A program made the position numbers and the translations under genes. The notes beneath the pieces were generated by a model, which was not told the DNA's origin, did no database searches, and saw nothing but the letters and a program-made list of their open reading frames with translations. Below are positions 32,801 to 44,800 of a stretch of 64,000 nucleotides of DNA, in pieces. Origin of the DNA: Euleptes europaea (Eukaryota; Chordata; Lepidosauria; Squamata; Sphaerodactylidae); contig NC_079325.1 in assembly GCF_029931775.1 (NCBI RefSeq), forward strand, positions 52,684,286 to 52,748,285, given 5' to 3'. Position 1 is the stretch's first letter; each line of letters begins with the position of its first letter.

Positions 32801-35800
32801 CGGCAACACTAATCTGCCCTCATCGAGAAATAACAACTAATAAACATTCCCAGCAGTAAGAAGGGATGGCGGGGGGACAGAAGAGAAGGGAAACCAGCGG
32901 AATAGAAACAGTTGCTGTCCTCAACCATAGGCATGGTGTAACTACTCAGACTTACAGGCCCTTCAGGGATGGAACAGGGAGAGGATGGTCGAAAGAGAAA
33001 TGGGTATGCTGGTTTAACCACCCCATCTCTTTGAGTAATACACAGATCTTACCCTGCAGGGCTTTTTTTGGGGGGGGGGACTACAGGATTTGGAGTATTC
33101 AAGTGTCTGTAACACTGCATGATGGTAGTACCAGTAGTTGTTGTTTATTTGCTGTACAACTTCATATAATAATTCTGTCGGCACTGCTGATACTGTATAT
33201 TGACAGCACTTGCAAAACGCCGATCATTATAACAAGGTGCGTGGCCTGAAGTGTGTCGCAAAGACTTTTGAGTTCATGCATGCAGCTCAGTCTATCTCTG
33301 TGCACACACTGCTGAGAGACGATGACATGTCCCCACAAGTGAGGAGCGGGATGAACAGTGTTGAGACAGAAGATGAGGCTTTGGAGAATTATATCTTCTA
33401 CCTTGCGCTCCCTTTAGAAGAAGTGGGATAAAAATGCATAGTCAGACAGTGGAGGCCATTCACTTCTGTGGCAGGATGTAATGGGGTGCCTTTGGGAGCA
33501 CCATGGATAGAAGCTAAATCAGTTTCTTTTGTCCCCCAGTGTCAGGGCTAAGGGGTAGATTTAGTTCCCTCTGAGCTGTATCCCAGATTGTGCCCATTTG
33601 CTTTGCTCCATAGAACTAAATGGGAGCCTTTGAGAACTGAGCCTGCTCTGATCTGCATGGTCCATCCTGGGTTCTGTTTCTTGGTCACAGTAGAGTGTGG
33701 TAGTGGAATCTTCATCTAGGGTGTGATGGGGAGGGGCAGGGACTGGCTTGTTCATAGGTCTCCAAATCACAGTTTGGGGAGGGGTGTTGCTTGAATTGAG
33801 CCCCGGGCAGAACTGAAGTGATCTGATCAAGCAGCTGATAAATTGTGCCACGAAGCCAAGACTGGGTGGAAATAGGTAAGAGGTGGATATTTGGGTGGTG
33901 GGGATGGCAAACAGGCAGAGATGCTTTTCTGCGACATTAGAGAGCTTCCTGACACAGAGAGGGAGGGGTTTGGGAACAAGACATGTACTGTCTGACATCA
34001 ATTTATTTAAGCAAGAAAAAAGGGGGCCACACCAAAACAAAAGCAAAAACCCATAATAATTGGTGCAAGGGAATTATATTTTAATAAAGTCTGTAACCCC
34101 TATGTGTTCCACACAAGCTTCTTCAGGGGGACCTTCTCCACTGCTGTGTCCCATGCTTTCTCCAGTTGGAGAAGATCCCCCTGAAGAAACTTGTGCAGAA
34201 TGTGTAGGGGTTACAGAATTTATTCAAATATAATTCCTTTGCACCAACTATTGTGGGTTTTTTGCATTGATTTATTTAAAACATTTAAAGACGGCAGTAT
34301 ACAAAAATTAATCCAGAAGAGTAAAAATCACTAGAATAACAGCAGTTATTCTAAAAGAAAAAATTGTCCTAGAAAACCAGCTTCAAAAATCATTAAAATG
34401 GCAATTACAAGCATGTAAACGTATCCAGCAAGAGAAGTGGGGGGAGGGAACCGCCGAAATAAAAACCCAGAAAAAAAGCAGAAGGAGGAAAAAACTTCAA
34501 CCGTTCGAAAAATGCCTGTGTGGCCGAAGTCCTAACCTGGCACCAAAAGGACATAATGTGTGGCACTGAACAAAGGATTGGAGACTTTCCAAGGGCAAAG
34601 TGGCGCGACAAAGAAAATTCTGTCCTTCGCACGCTCACAGCTTTCCTGTGAAAATCGAGGTAACCACAGGGCCTCCAGTGAAGATCTTGTCAGGCAGGTT
34701 TGTATGGGAGCGAATGTCTCTTGCCTCGAAAACCCCACGGGATCGCCATAAGTTGGCTGCGACTTGATGGCACTTTCCACCACCACGAGGTGGTCTTTTA
34801 GCAAGAAGGGAGAGGGCGCTGAATGGATCTTGGAGGATAGTCTGGCCCAGAGAGGTGAAGAAATCTGAAAATAAAGGCTAGAGGATTTTGAAGAAGCTGC
34901 AGAGTGTGAAGAGAAGGGCGACGTGATCAGAGGAGAGAGAGAAAACAAAATCCTTTGGAAGCATTCTGGACTGATAGGGGAGGAGATTATAGAGCTAAGG
35001 AAGAGGTAGAATACCAAGGTAGAGCTAGAATACCACGGTATTGGCTTGAAATATTTGGCTTTGTCTGTGCTCTTATGGCTCCATTGACTCATTAGCTCAT
35101 GTGCTCTTGGAATGCCATTTCTAAGAGAACCTTAGAACAGGGGTGGGGAACCTTTTTTCCGCCAAGGGCCATTTGGATATTTATAACATCATTCGCAGGC
35201 CAGACAAAATTATCAACTTAAAAATTAGCCGACCAAGCCCCAAGCAGGCAGCTGCCCCAGATGACACTCTTCCCCCCCACCGCCGCATGCGGGCAGGCAG
35301 GCAGGCATCCAACCAGTGGCACACTCACCCACCTGGTGGCACAGGATGGTCTGTTGCACCAGCCGGGCGTAGGAAAGCAGGGTTAGAAGTGGTTTTTGAG
35401 CAAATTTGTGCATACTGTTGGCCAACGAATGGCGAGGAGGGCTAGGAACACAGTGCAAAGATTATGGCTAAAATTCTCAGTTGGCTACAGATCATGCCAG
35501 ATCAGTTATGCAATAGATTTATGGAGTTAGCCAGGCTTAGTGGCTAAGAGGCTGCACTACAAATCAGAAATTGCCCATGCTCTGAGCTCACAAAGTGGCT
35601 TTTGGCAAGTTGTTATTCCCTCAGCCTTTTATCTATGTTAGCAGAATAATACTGACCTACTTTGCAGGGCGGTTGTAAGATGGTAACGAGATAATGTATC
35701 TGAAACATTGTACAGTGTATCTTTGAATGCCCACCGAAACATAGATGCAAGATGTTATTGCTAAATAGGTATTATGCTCAATGTTTCATTGTAATAGTCA

Positions 35801-38800
35801 ACACCTTAGTTATGCGTTCAGTGGCCTGTTTGAATAGTTAAGTTTGTTTTTATTTTACTTTTTAAAAATTTCACTCTGGGATGTGGCACTTATTAGTACA
35901 GAGAGTTGAAATCTCTTGTGTTTGTGTGTGTAGTCTGAGGCTAGTTAATGAAGTCTGGGAGGCAAGATGTCCCTATGCTTTCAATCCGTGCCAATGGCTG
36001 TATTGGCCGGGCACTATTGTTGGATACCAAAAGATCAACGCTTTTGTATTTGCGGATTGCCTGCTCTGGAGGATTTACACTTGACTGCCCTATGTATGCG
36101 GAACCTAGGGCTAAATTCCTTGCCAGGTTGGTTTCTGGTTTAAATACTATAGTGTTAACAAAATTAATATTTTGTTAACAGACTCTGATGGGTTTGTTTC
36201 CTATAAGACCTCCTTGTTTGTCTTGGCAACAAAGGAAGTAAGGTCCAACAGAGCTGCTAAGGGAGTTGATCCTGTGAGCTGATTCTAAATGGTTGGTAGC
36301 TCTTACTTGTTTGACGGGATTTTGTTGCAATTTTTAGCTAACATTTTTCATTTTACTTATTTAGCTAAAATAGTTTTGCATTTTACTAATTTAGAATATT
36401 TTCCTTTTTTATTATGTATATTTATAATTATTAGAGGTAATTGGTTCTTGTAGGTTATCCGGGCTGTGTAACCGTGGTCTTGGAATTTTCTTTCCTGACG
36501 TTTCGCCAGCAACTGTGGCAGGCATCTTCAGAGTATTACTACTCTGAAGATGCCTGCCACAGTTGCTGGCGAAACGTCAGGAAAGAAAATTCCAAGACCA
36601 CGGTTACACAGCCCGGATAACCTACAAGAACCAATGAACTCTGACCGTGAAAGCCTTCGACAATATTAGAGGTAATTGTTGACATGTTTGTGATGGCCTA
36701 TGGCTACATGCAAATAAAACTCATTCATTCATACTGGGAGGCAAGATGGCATAAAACCAACACTTGCAGATCTTCCTCCACAATGCTACATGCATTGGGA
36801 AAGGCTGTAGTTATTCACTGGTGTGGTCTGCCCATGCTCTCCTTTATCTTTGACTGAGTGACTGCAATTAAAACGGCACGATCATAGGTTTATAGCAGGG
36901 GTGTCAAAACTCATTTGTTATGAGGACCGGATATGACTTGGTTGGGTCGGGCCATGCCTCGCCAGCCCAGATCGGGGGCAGGGGGAGGGTGGCTGCCTCG
37001 GCTGGCTTGCGGGCCAGATAAGAGCGCTCGAGGGGCTGGATTCGGCCCTCAGGCCATATGTTTGATACCCCTGATATATAGGGTTCACCCTGCTCCCAGA
37101 CTGTTGTTGGTGCTTCTGCTAGTCAGGCAAATTATCTTGGAATTTAAGGGCCCCATTGTGGAGGCGAGCAGAAATCCCAGGGGTGTGGGGGGCAGTCTGA
37201 GTCCCGCTGTCCTCTTCACCCCACATCTGTCTCCTTCTCTCCCTCAGGCCGCCTCCATCCCCCTGCTTCCTCCCACCGCGCCGTTATCGCCCACCCAAAG
37301 AGTCAGAGGAGCCAGAGAGCTCTCAGCCGCTAAGTTTCTCCAAGAGTCCTGCCAACCCCCGGAATTGGACTGTGGCGCGATCTATGGGCAGTGATTATCA
37401 GCGGCCGGATTGGCAGGTGGCGCTGGTCAGCCTGACAGTGTTAGCAATTTTGGTGTGGTGCGTGCTACGCCCGGAGACTGAAATTGACCGGCTCATAGAG
37501 GCTTCGCTGGAGGGAAAACCCCTGGAATCCAAACCTCAAGCACCCCCTTCTGAACAGGAAAAACCTTGACTTAGAGGTTGGGAGGGCAGGACCCTTGTGC
37601 CACCCTGAGTACGGGAGAAGATTTTGGATTCCTGTTCAAATGGGTGCCTGAAAACGCTTTTAGCCCGGGTGGAGGGAGCACCACAGAGGGTGGTGTGTCT
37701 TCACTGTACTGTGTTGCAAAAGGTGTCGGATCCTGTTGGAAGAAGCACAGTGAGTTCTTTCAGACAAAAGGAACTGTACCCCCGAGCCTGCAATTCATGT
37801 GAACTGTTTACTTGGATTCTATCCTGTGTCATCAGCACTGTCAATCTCTTTTGTAACAATGGGAAAATGTCCCAAATATCATGCAGTTCAACATTGCGTT
37901 TTGCCAATTACTGTATGGTCTTTTATGCATGGCTGTTTCACTTGCCGTCACCTTTCCGACGACTTTGGGTCTTTGTGTTGATTATGCATGCCGTTTCTGA
38001 CCGACAGAGGTCGCCTCGCTCTCCCCCTGCATTTCCTGAGACCCATTTTATCTGATTCGAAAACGCAGGCAAAACGTGGGGAAACGCAAGGGGAGAACGA
38101 GGCAACCTTTAACGATCGGAGGGTAACCGCGAGTAAAACAGCCAGGCATAAAAGACCTTTGTTTAAGTTAAACTAAGTTGCAGATGAAAAGTCTTTGTAT
38201 TTTGCCAGAAATGTAAGGGAAGATTAATTTAAATAATTTACTTCAGTATAGTCTTCCCATTAGTGGGGCATTAACAAGAATACTCCAGTATACGTTTTTG
38301 TGGGTGTGAAATTCCAACAGTATGAATTACAGCTTCTTTAATTTTCAGGCTGCTGTTGCCAAATCTTTGCTCCTAATGGAAAATTGTCCTTTCAGATTTG
38401 TTTATATTGTCAATTATCAACAGATTAATCATGGCTCCTGCCAGAGGCCCAGATTAGATCTAATAGTAACACCTTCGTCTCTACTTGTTCTTATATAAAA
38501 TGATTGGGAGGGTTGTGTTTGATATCCAAAAGGGTGCTCAACCCTCCCCTGCCTTATCACCCAAAGACCCTTCCCCTACAGCTAGGTAGGCTCTGATTCT
38601 AGAAGAGAGCGGGACTCGGGGGAAAAGAGTCCACATGCTTGTTTGGATGTTAAAATTAGACCCCCACCTCCTGCTTTAAAAGTGAATGGGGCAGATGTGT
38701 GAACAAAGAAAGTGCATAGCTGCTACCAATGCAACTAATTTGGCCCGAAGACATTTTGGGCAAAAGTTAGTATAAACGGCTGCAATATGATGAACCGTAG

Positions 38801-41800
38801 CGAAAGCTTGATCTTGATGGCCATTTCTTAATGAGCACTGTGCCTGTTTAATTTTGGACTTGTGTATGGAAGTTTAATAAAGAAAATTAAAAACGGAAGA
38901 AGCATTCAATGTGGTGAGTAGACAGTAGAAATTTGGGGCCTGCGAGGAATTGTCAGAAGGGGATACAATTAGATAATCTACCGTCTTTGAGCTTGAGTGG
39001 GTTGAAATCCCCCTCCCCACATTTTCCCTTTGACACTGAGCTGCTGTTGACATCCTTTCCCTTCTGGAAGGGGTTTTAGCCCTCATCAGATCACTCTGGG
39101 TTATTTTAAAAACCTTTGGTTAATGCGCAATCATACTGAGTCATTTATTGAGAGCCAGCATGGTGTAGTGGTTAAGAGCCGCGGACTCTAATCTGGACAA
39201 CTGGGTTCGATCCTCTACTCCTCCAAATGAAGCCTGCTGGGTGACCTTGGGTCAGTCACAGTTCTCTCAGAACTCCCTCAGCCCACACGGAGCCAGGCAA
39301 CGGCAAACCACCTCTGAATGTCTCTTGCCTTGAAAACGCTACAGGGTCACCACAAGTCACCTGTGACTTAATGGCACTTTCCACCACTACCACAGTCATA
39401 TTCTGGGGAGTCCCCTGAAAAGGCAGAGACCCTTGCATTCTCTGTGGGTAGCCTGGTTTCATGCAAGGACCATTTTGTGCATAGATATGCACCTGTGCTG
39501 AGCAGCAGTCCATTGACTCGCAATCAGAAATGGCACAGCCCAGGTATAAAACCTCAGCAAAAACAATGCCACAGGAAACAGAATAAAGTAAATCAGACTC
39601 CATATTGGAATGCAACAGTTTCATTTCCACTTCATCACTAAAGACGCGATCACCCCACACTCAAACGTTCTTAACAGTCCCAAGTTGTGTGTTTCAAATA
39701 TGCAAATATATTGGGTCTGTATTCAGAAAGCATCTTCTGTTAATGGAAGCACTGACTGACAGGTCAAGCCTGAAAACAAAATTAAATCTAAAGATGCCGT
39801 TCTGCTGGTGTAATCTATTATAGCACTGTGTGAGTGCTTTGTGTGGCTTGAACAAGCAGTGTGGGCGTTTGTAGGGAGGAGAACAGAATGGTTTGATTCT
39901 TTGGATGCAACTCCAAGTGGGAACTGCAAACAAACACCAGAAACTCATCGAAGCATTGTTATACTTATTAAATTTATATCCTGCCTTTCTTCCACAGAAC
40001 TGAAGGAGGCTGCCCTAGGGTCCCCTTTCTGTCTCCCATTCAGGCAGTGATCAGACCCAAATGTTTAATTTAATTAAGGGGGCCTTCAGGCCATTTCCTG
40101 GTTGCTTTTTTGTTCCATTCTATTTATTTATTTGATTTAAACTGCAGTCAAAAGCTCTGCTCACGACCTGAGTTTGATCCCGATGGAAGTCGGTTTCAGG
40201 TAGCCGGCTTGAGGTTGACCCAGCCTTCCATCCTTCCGAGGTTGGTAAAATGAGTATCCAGCTTGCTGGGGGTAAAGTGTAGACAACTGGGGAAGGTAGT
40301 GGCAAACCACCCCGTAAACAGAATCTGCCTAGTAAATGTCGGGATGTGATGTCACCCCATGGGTCAGTAATGACCCGGTGCTACTTTTACCTTTAATAAA
40401 AACACACCCTGCCCTGGATAGCCCAAGGCTAGCCTGCATGTCGTCGGCTCAATTAACGTTTGAGTATGTCAGCGGGAGGATCCTGGAAGAAGAGGAACGT
40501 AGGCTGGAAGGGAGGAATCGGATGTCCTCAGCCAAGGAGAGAAATCACCCCGAGGGGAAACCAACAACTCGTCCATCTTCCATGACAACAGCCCCGCAGT
40601 GTGAGTGGCAACCGAGGCAGAGAGACCGGATAGAGTCCACGCCGACGACTTCAGCCGAGCGGTGGAATCAACCCAGAGACAGGCAAGAGGTCTACTCAGC
40701 GCAGAGCAGAGGGATGAAGGAACGTGGGGGCGACGGAAGGATGAGACGCAGCTTCCAGCAAGAACCAGAGGAATGTGCTCAGTTTGCCAGGAAATGTTTT
40801 TCCTGTGGGAGCACACGTCACCTAAAGAGAAACTGTCTGCAGCAGCAGCGGAAGAAGAAAAAGCAGCCTGGGAGACAGTTCCAGGAAGCTACACACACGG
40901 CCGTGGTGTTGGCAGAGACTGGAGGTGGTGAGGAATTATGGCTTTTGGACTCTGGGGCCAGTAAAATATTTGTTAATGTGGTGTCATTATTAACAAATCA
41001 AAAGTCAGCCAGTGCGCTTGTAAGCTTAGCTGACGGGCAGCGTTTGGAAGTAAGGTGTGAGGGAAGCTTGTATTTTCCTGAGTTAAACCATACATTCCAA
41101 GGTGTGCTGTGTGTTCCGTCCCTAGAAAACCATTTGTTAAGCGTGTCAGCATTGGTGAAAGCTGGTTTTGAAGTTAACTTTGTAGGGAACTCCTGCCAGG
41201 TGGGCAAAGAAGGAGCTACACTGTTACAGCAAGATGTGTATGTGGTAGCCAGGGGTGCTAAGCAAGCCACTAGCACAGTTGGAGCTGTAAATGAAAGTCC
41301 ACACCCTAATTGTTTGCATTTGTTACACAGACAAATGGGTCATGCAAGCTTTGCAATACTCCAGAAAACCCTGAGCTTACTAGGGGAGGAGGATGTTAAA
41401 ATAAACAAATGCAGAAAGTTTCTGGACTGCACTGTCTGCAAGTCAGTTAAAAGCAGACGTCACCCAGTGGCAAAAGAGAGTAACGGAGTGACGAATAGAC
41501 CGTTACAACTCTTCCATTTAGATCTCTGTGGCCTCTTTCCAGAGAGTGTTTCCAAGAACCGGTGGGCACTTGTGATTGTTGATGATTTCACGTGTTTTGG
41601 ATGGGTGTATGTCCTTAAGCAGAAAAGTGAAACAGCTAAAACAATCAAATACTGGATAAGGAGGGTGGAGAGACAGCTAGGTCTCCAGGTGGCAAGTTTA
41701 CAAACTGACCGGGGGGGAGAAAACCTATCCCAAGAGTTAACCCGGTGGTTGGAAAGTAAGGGAATAGTACAGAGGTTGGCTGATGTATGCACACCTCAAG

Positions 41801-44800
41801 AAAATTCCATAGCTGAGAGACGAATACAATATCTCAAGTCAATGATGCAAGCATTGCTTGAGGATGCAAACTTAAAGCCTAGGTTCTGGGCAGAATCCAT
41901 AAAGGTGGCAAACTATCTTATCAATAGGCTATGGACTTCAAGCATTGACAATATTCCTTACAGAGCTTTGTACAAAAGAAATCCATGCTTAAAGCATTTA
42001 AAGGTGTTTAGTGTAAAGGCTTGGGTTAATATCCCGCTGAAACATAGGAGGGCGGGAGGACATACCGTAAATCAAAGCCATTAATCTTTGTGGGATATCA
42101 GAATGTAGCCAAGTCATACCGTTTTGCAGACCAGTACAACCGCATAACGTTCAGTAGATCTGCAAACTTCGGTGAATCATTTAACTGGGCAAGGCTTCAC
42201 GGCTCGGAGGAGCCTGACATAATCACTTTGCCAATTAGTGAGCAGCTGGAAGCCAGAAGAGATAACAGCATTTCTCCGACCTAGGAGAAGCCCAGGGAGG
42301 GAGGCGGTGGAGTCAGAACCTCCAGAAGAAGAAGGGGCAGAGGAGGAAATGGTTAGAGTGTCAAGCCGCAGCACTAAAGGTGTCAAACCTGTGAGGTTTG
42401 GGTATGATGAATGTGAACATGTATTTAATGTGAATCTGTGAAAACTGTGTTAGCTGTAGCTGGTTTAAAAGGTTTGGATGTATTCCATTATGACATAGAA
42501 ACAGCTTACTTAAATGCTCCACTAAAAGAAACAGTTTTCATGCAACAAATACCTGGGTATGAAATAAAACAGGAAAACAAGGTTTTGAAATTGAACAAGG
42601 TTCTATATGGGTTGCATCAGTCAGCAAGGGAGTGAAATATTTGCTTGACTGAGGCCATTAAGCAAATAGGTTTTGAACAGTGTGTATCTGATGCCTGTTT
42701 GTTTAAGAAGTGCTCTGGATCAAAAGGAATTTTATCTTTTGATCTAGATAGATGATATTTGTCTGGTGACTAATAATCAGAGTGATAAAGACTACTTTGA
42801 GGAGCAATTAAGCAGCCGGTTTAAGCTGAAGTTTATGGGGCCAATAAACAACTATCTAGGTGTGAAAGTGAGCCGAGACTCTGAAGGGATGTTTTCTTTG
42901 TCTCAGGCTGATAAAACAGCTACTGGAGAAGTTCAGCATGCAAGAGTCAAACACAGTTGAAACCCCGATGGTACCAGGTTATGGGAGCAATGAAGCAGAG
43001 ACACAGGATTGTGACAGAACAGAGTATCAATCTCTGGTGGGAAGTCTGCTATATCTCTCGTGTTGGACTAGACCAGACATATTTCAGGTGGTGCATTGCC
43101 TGTGTAAAAAGAATATGAATCCAACTCAAGGTGATTGGAAGGCTGCAAAAAGGGTCTTGAGGTACCTAAAGGGAACAATAAATAAGCAATTATGCCTAAA
43201 TACAAATGATGGAAACCTGGTTGGGTATGCGGATGCTTCCTGGGGTGATCAAAAAGGAGCAAAATCTACCTCAGAGTTTATTCTGTATTTGGGTAAAGCT
43301 CCTATTCATTGGAGGTCACAGGAACAGTCTTTTGTAGCACTAAGCACATGTGAGGCGGAATTTAGTGCGTTAAGCGAAACTGTAACCCAGGTAGAATGGT
43401 TTACATGTTTGTTAACTGAACTGAATGTAAATGTAAAACTGCCAGTAATAATATATTCGGATAATACAGCTGCCATGGAGCTGGGAAACGAGCAATGTTT
43501 CAAAAATAGAAGCAAACCTATCAGGATCAGATATGGGAATGTGGTAGATGCTGTAAACAGGAAAAATGTATGTATTAAGCGTTGCAAGAGTGAAAACAAC
43601 GTGGCAGATCTGTTCAGTAAAATTGTTACCAGTGACAGATATAAGCAACTGGTCAAAATATAACTGCTTGAGAGAGAGTGTCGCAAATACAAGCATGTTG
43701 TAATATGACAGGACAGCTGGTCAGAGAGAGATGTCAGTACATGTCAGATCTAGAGGATCTGGGCTAATGTAAGAGTCTGTAATGGCCCGCAGCAGCAGTG
43801 TAAACTGGAAGGAAACAGATATGGCCGAAAAGGTGATGCAATGCTGTGGGTGTAGCAGCAGGTGGCCTGGTATATATCTGATGTATAATGTGTATATAAG
43901 TGTGTAGCCTCTAGGGCTCTGTGTTGGTGAGTTAAGGAGGGCTAAGCCGGAGGCTATGTTGGAATGTGTTACTGATTGGACGTGTATGCTGGAGATTGGA
44001 TGCACTGTAAAGAAACTGAGCACTTTTCTAATAGTCAACGTCTGGTGGAGTGTCTTGGGACAACTGACTAAGCACGCTGAAACTCGCGATAGAGATGTAC
44101 TTGGGGATATATGGAATCCATCCCTGGAGGACAAAACTCACCATATGAACCTAACTGAAATTGGCAGAGAAATTCTTACTCCATTGTCTGTTCTCTTCCA
44201 GATGTTCTAACATTGACCTGAAAACACAAGAGGCCTATGAGCTGGCTGTAAAAGGGTTAATTCGACCCATGGAGAAAAGCCCTCCCCTGATCACAGCAAT
44301 TCGATGTCTCCAGTTTGCACCGCCTGAGTTCCAGTTAGGTACGGCCAGGGCTGTGGCTATCATATCCTAAGGCAGGCTTTACCAGCTGTTTCAAAACAAA
44401 ACACAATTCTAGCCAGCGTGATGTAGTGGATAAGAGTGGTGGTTTGGAGCGGTGGACTCTGATCTGGAGAACCGGGTTTGATTCCCCACTCCTCCACATG
44501 AGCGGCGGACGCTAATCTGGTGAACTGGGTTGGTTTCCCCATGCTTCCATATGAAGCCAACTGGGTGACCTTGGGCTAGTCACAGCTCTTAGAGCTCTCT
44601 CAGCCCCACCTACCTCACAGGGTGTCTGTTGTGGGGAAGGGAAGGTGATTGTAAGCCGGTTTGATTCTCCCTTAAGTGGTAGAGAAAGTCGGCATATAAA
44701 AACCAACTCTTCTTCATTGTTACTAATGACTTAGAGGGGATTTAATTTGGATGTGGTGGCAAATGGCCTAGAGCAGGGGTGTCAAACATGAGGCCCACTG

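Larger units (their letters stand above)
36444..36663. mobile_element. Inverted dimer of Penelope-like repeat with 15-bp flanking duplication
   Basis: The two arms pair almost perfectly around 36536. TATTAGAGGTAATTG occurs at 36429-36443 and again at 36664-36678. Only the right arm carries the GACCGTGAAAGCCTTCG end. Confidence 0.8.

Noticed and set aside
34080-34260. Possible functional hairpin from inverted CTTCAGGGGGACC copies
   Set aside because: Looks like two opposite copies of the same short repeat; no conserved core or flanking duplication found.
34532-35092. 186-residue minus-strand frame in TRUB2 intron 6
   Set aside because: Low-complexity Ser/Pro/Phe composition, partly SINE tail, no family match.
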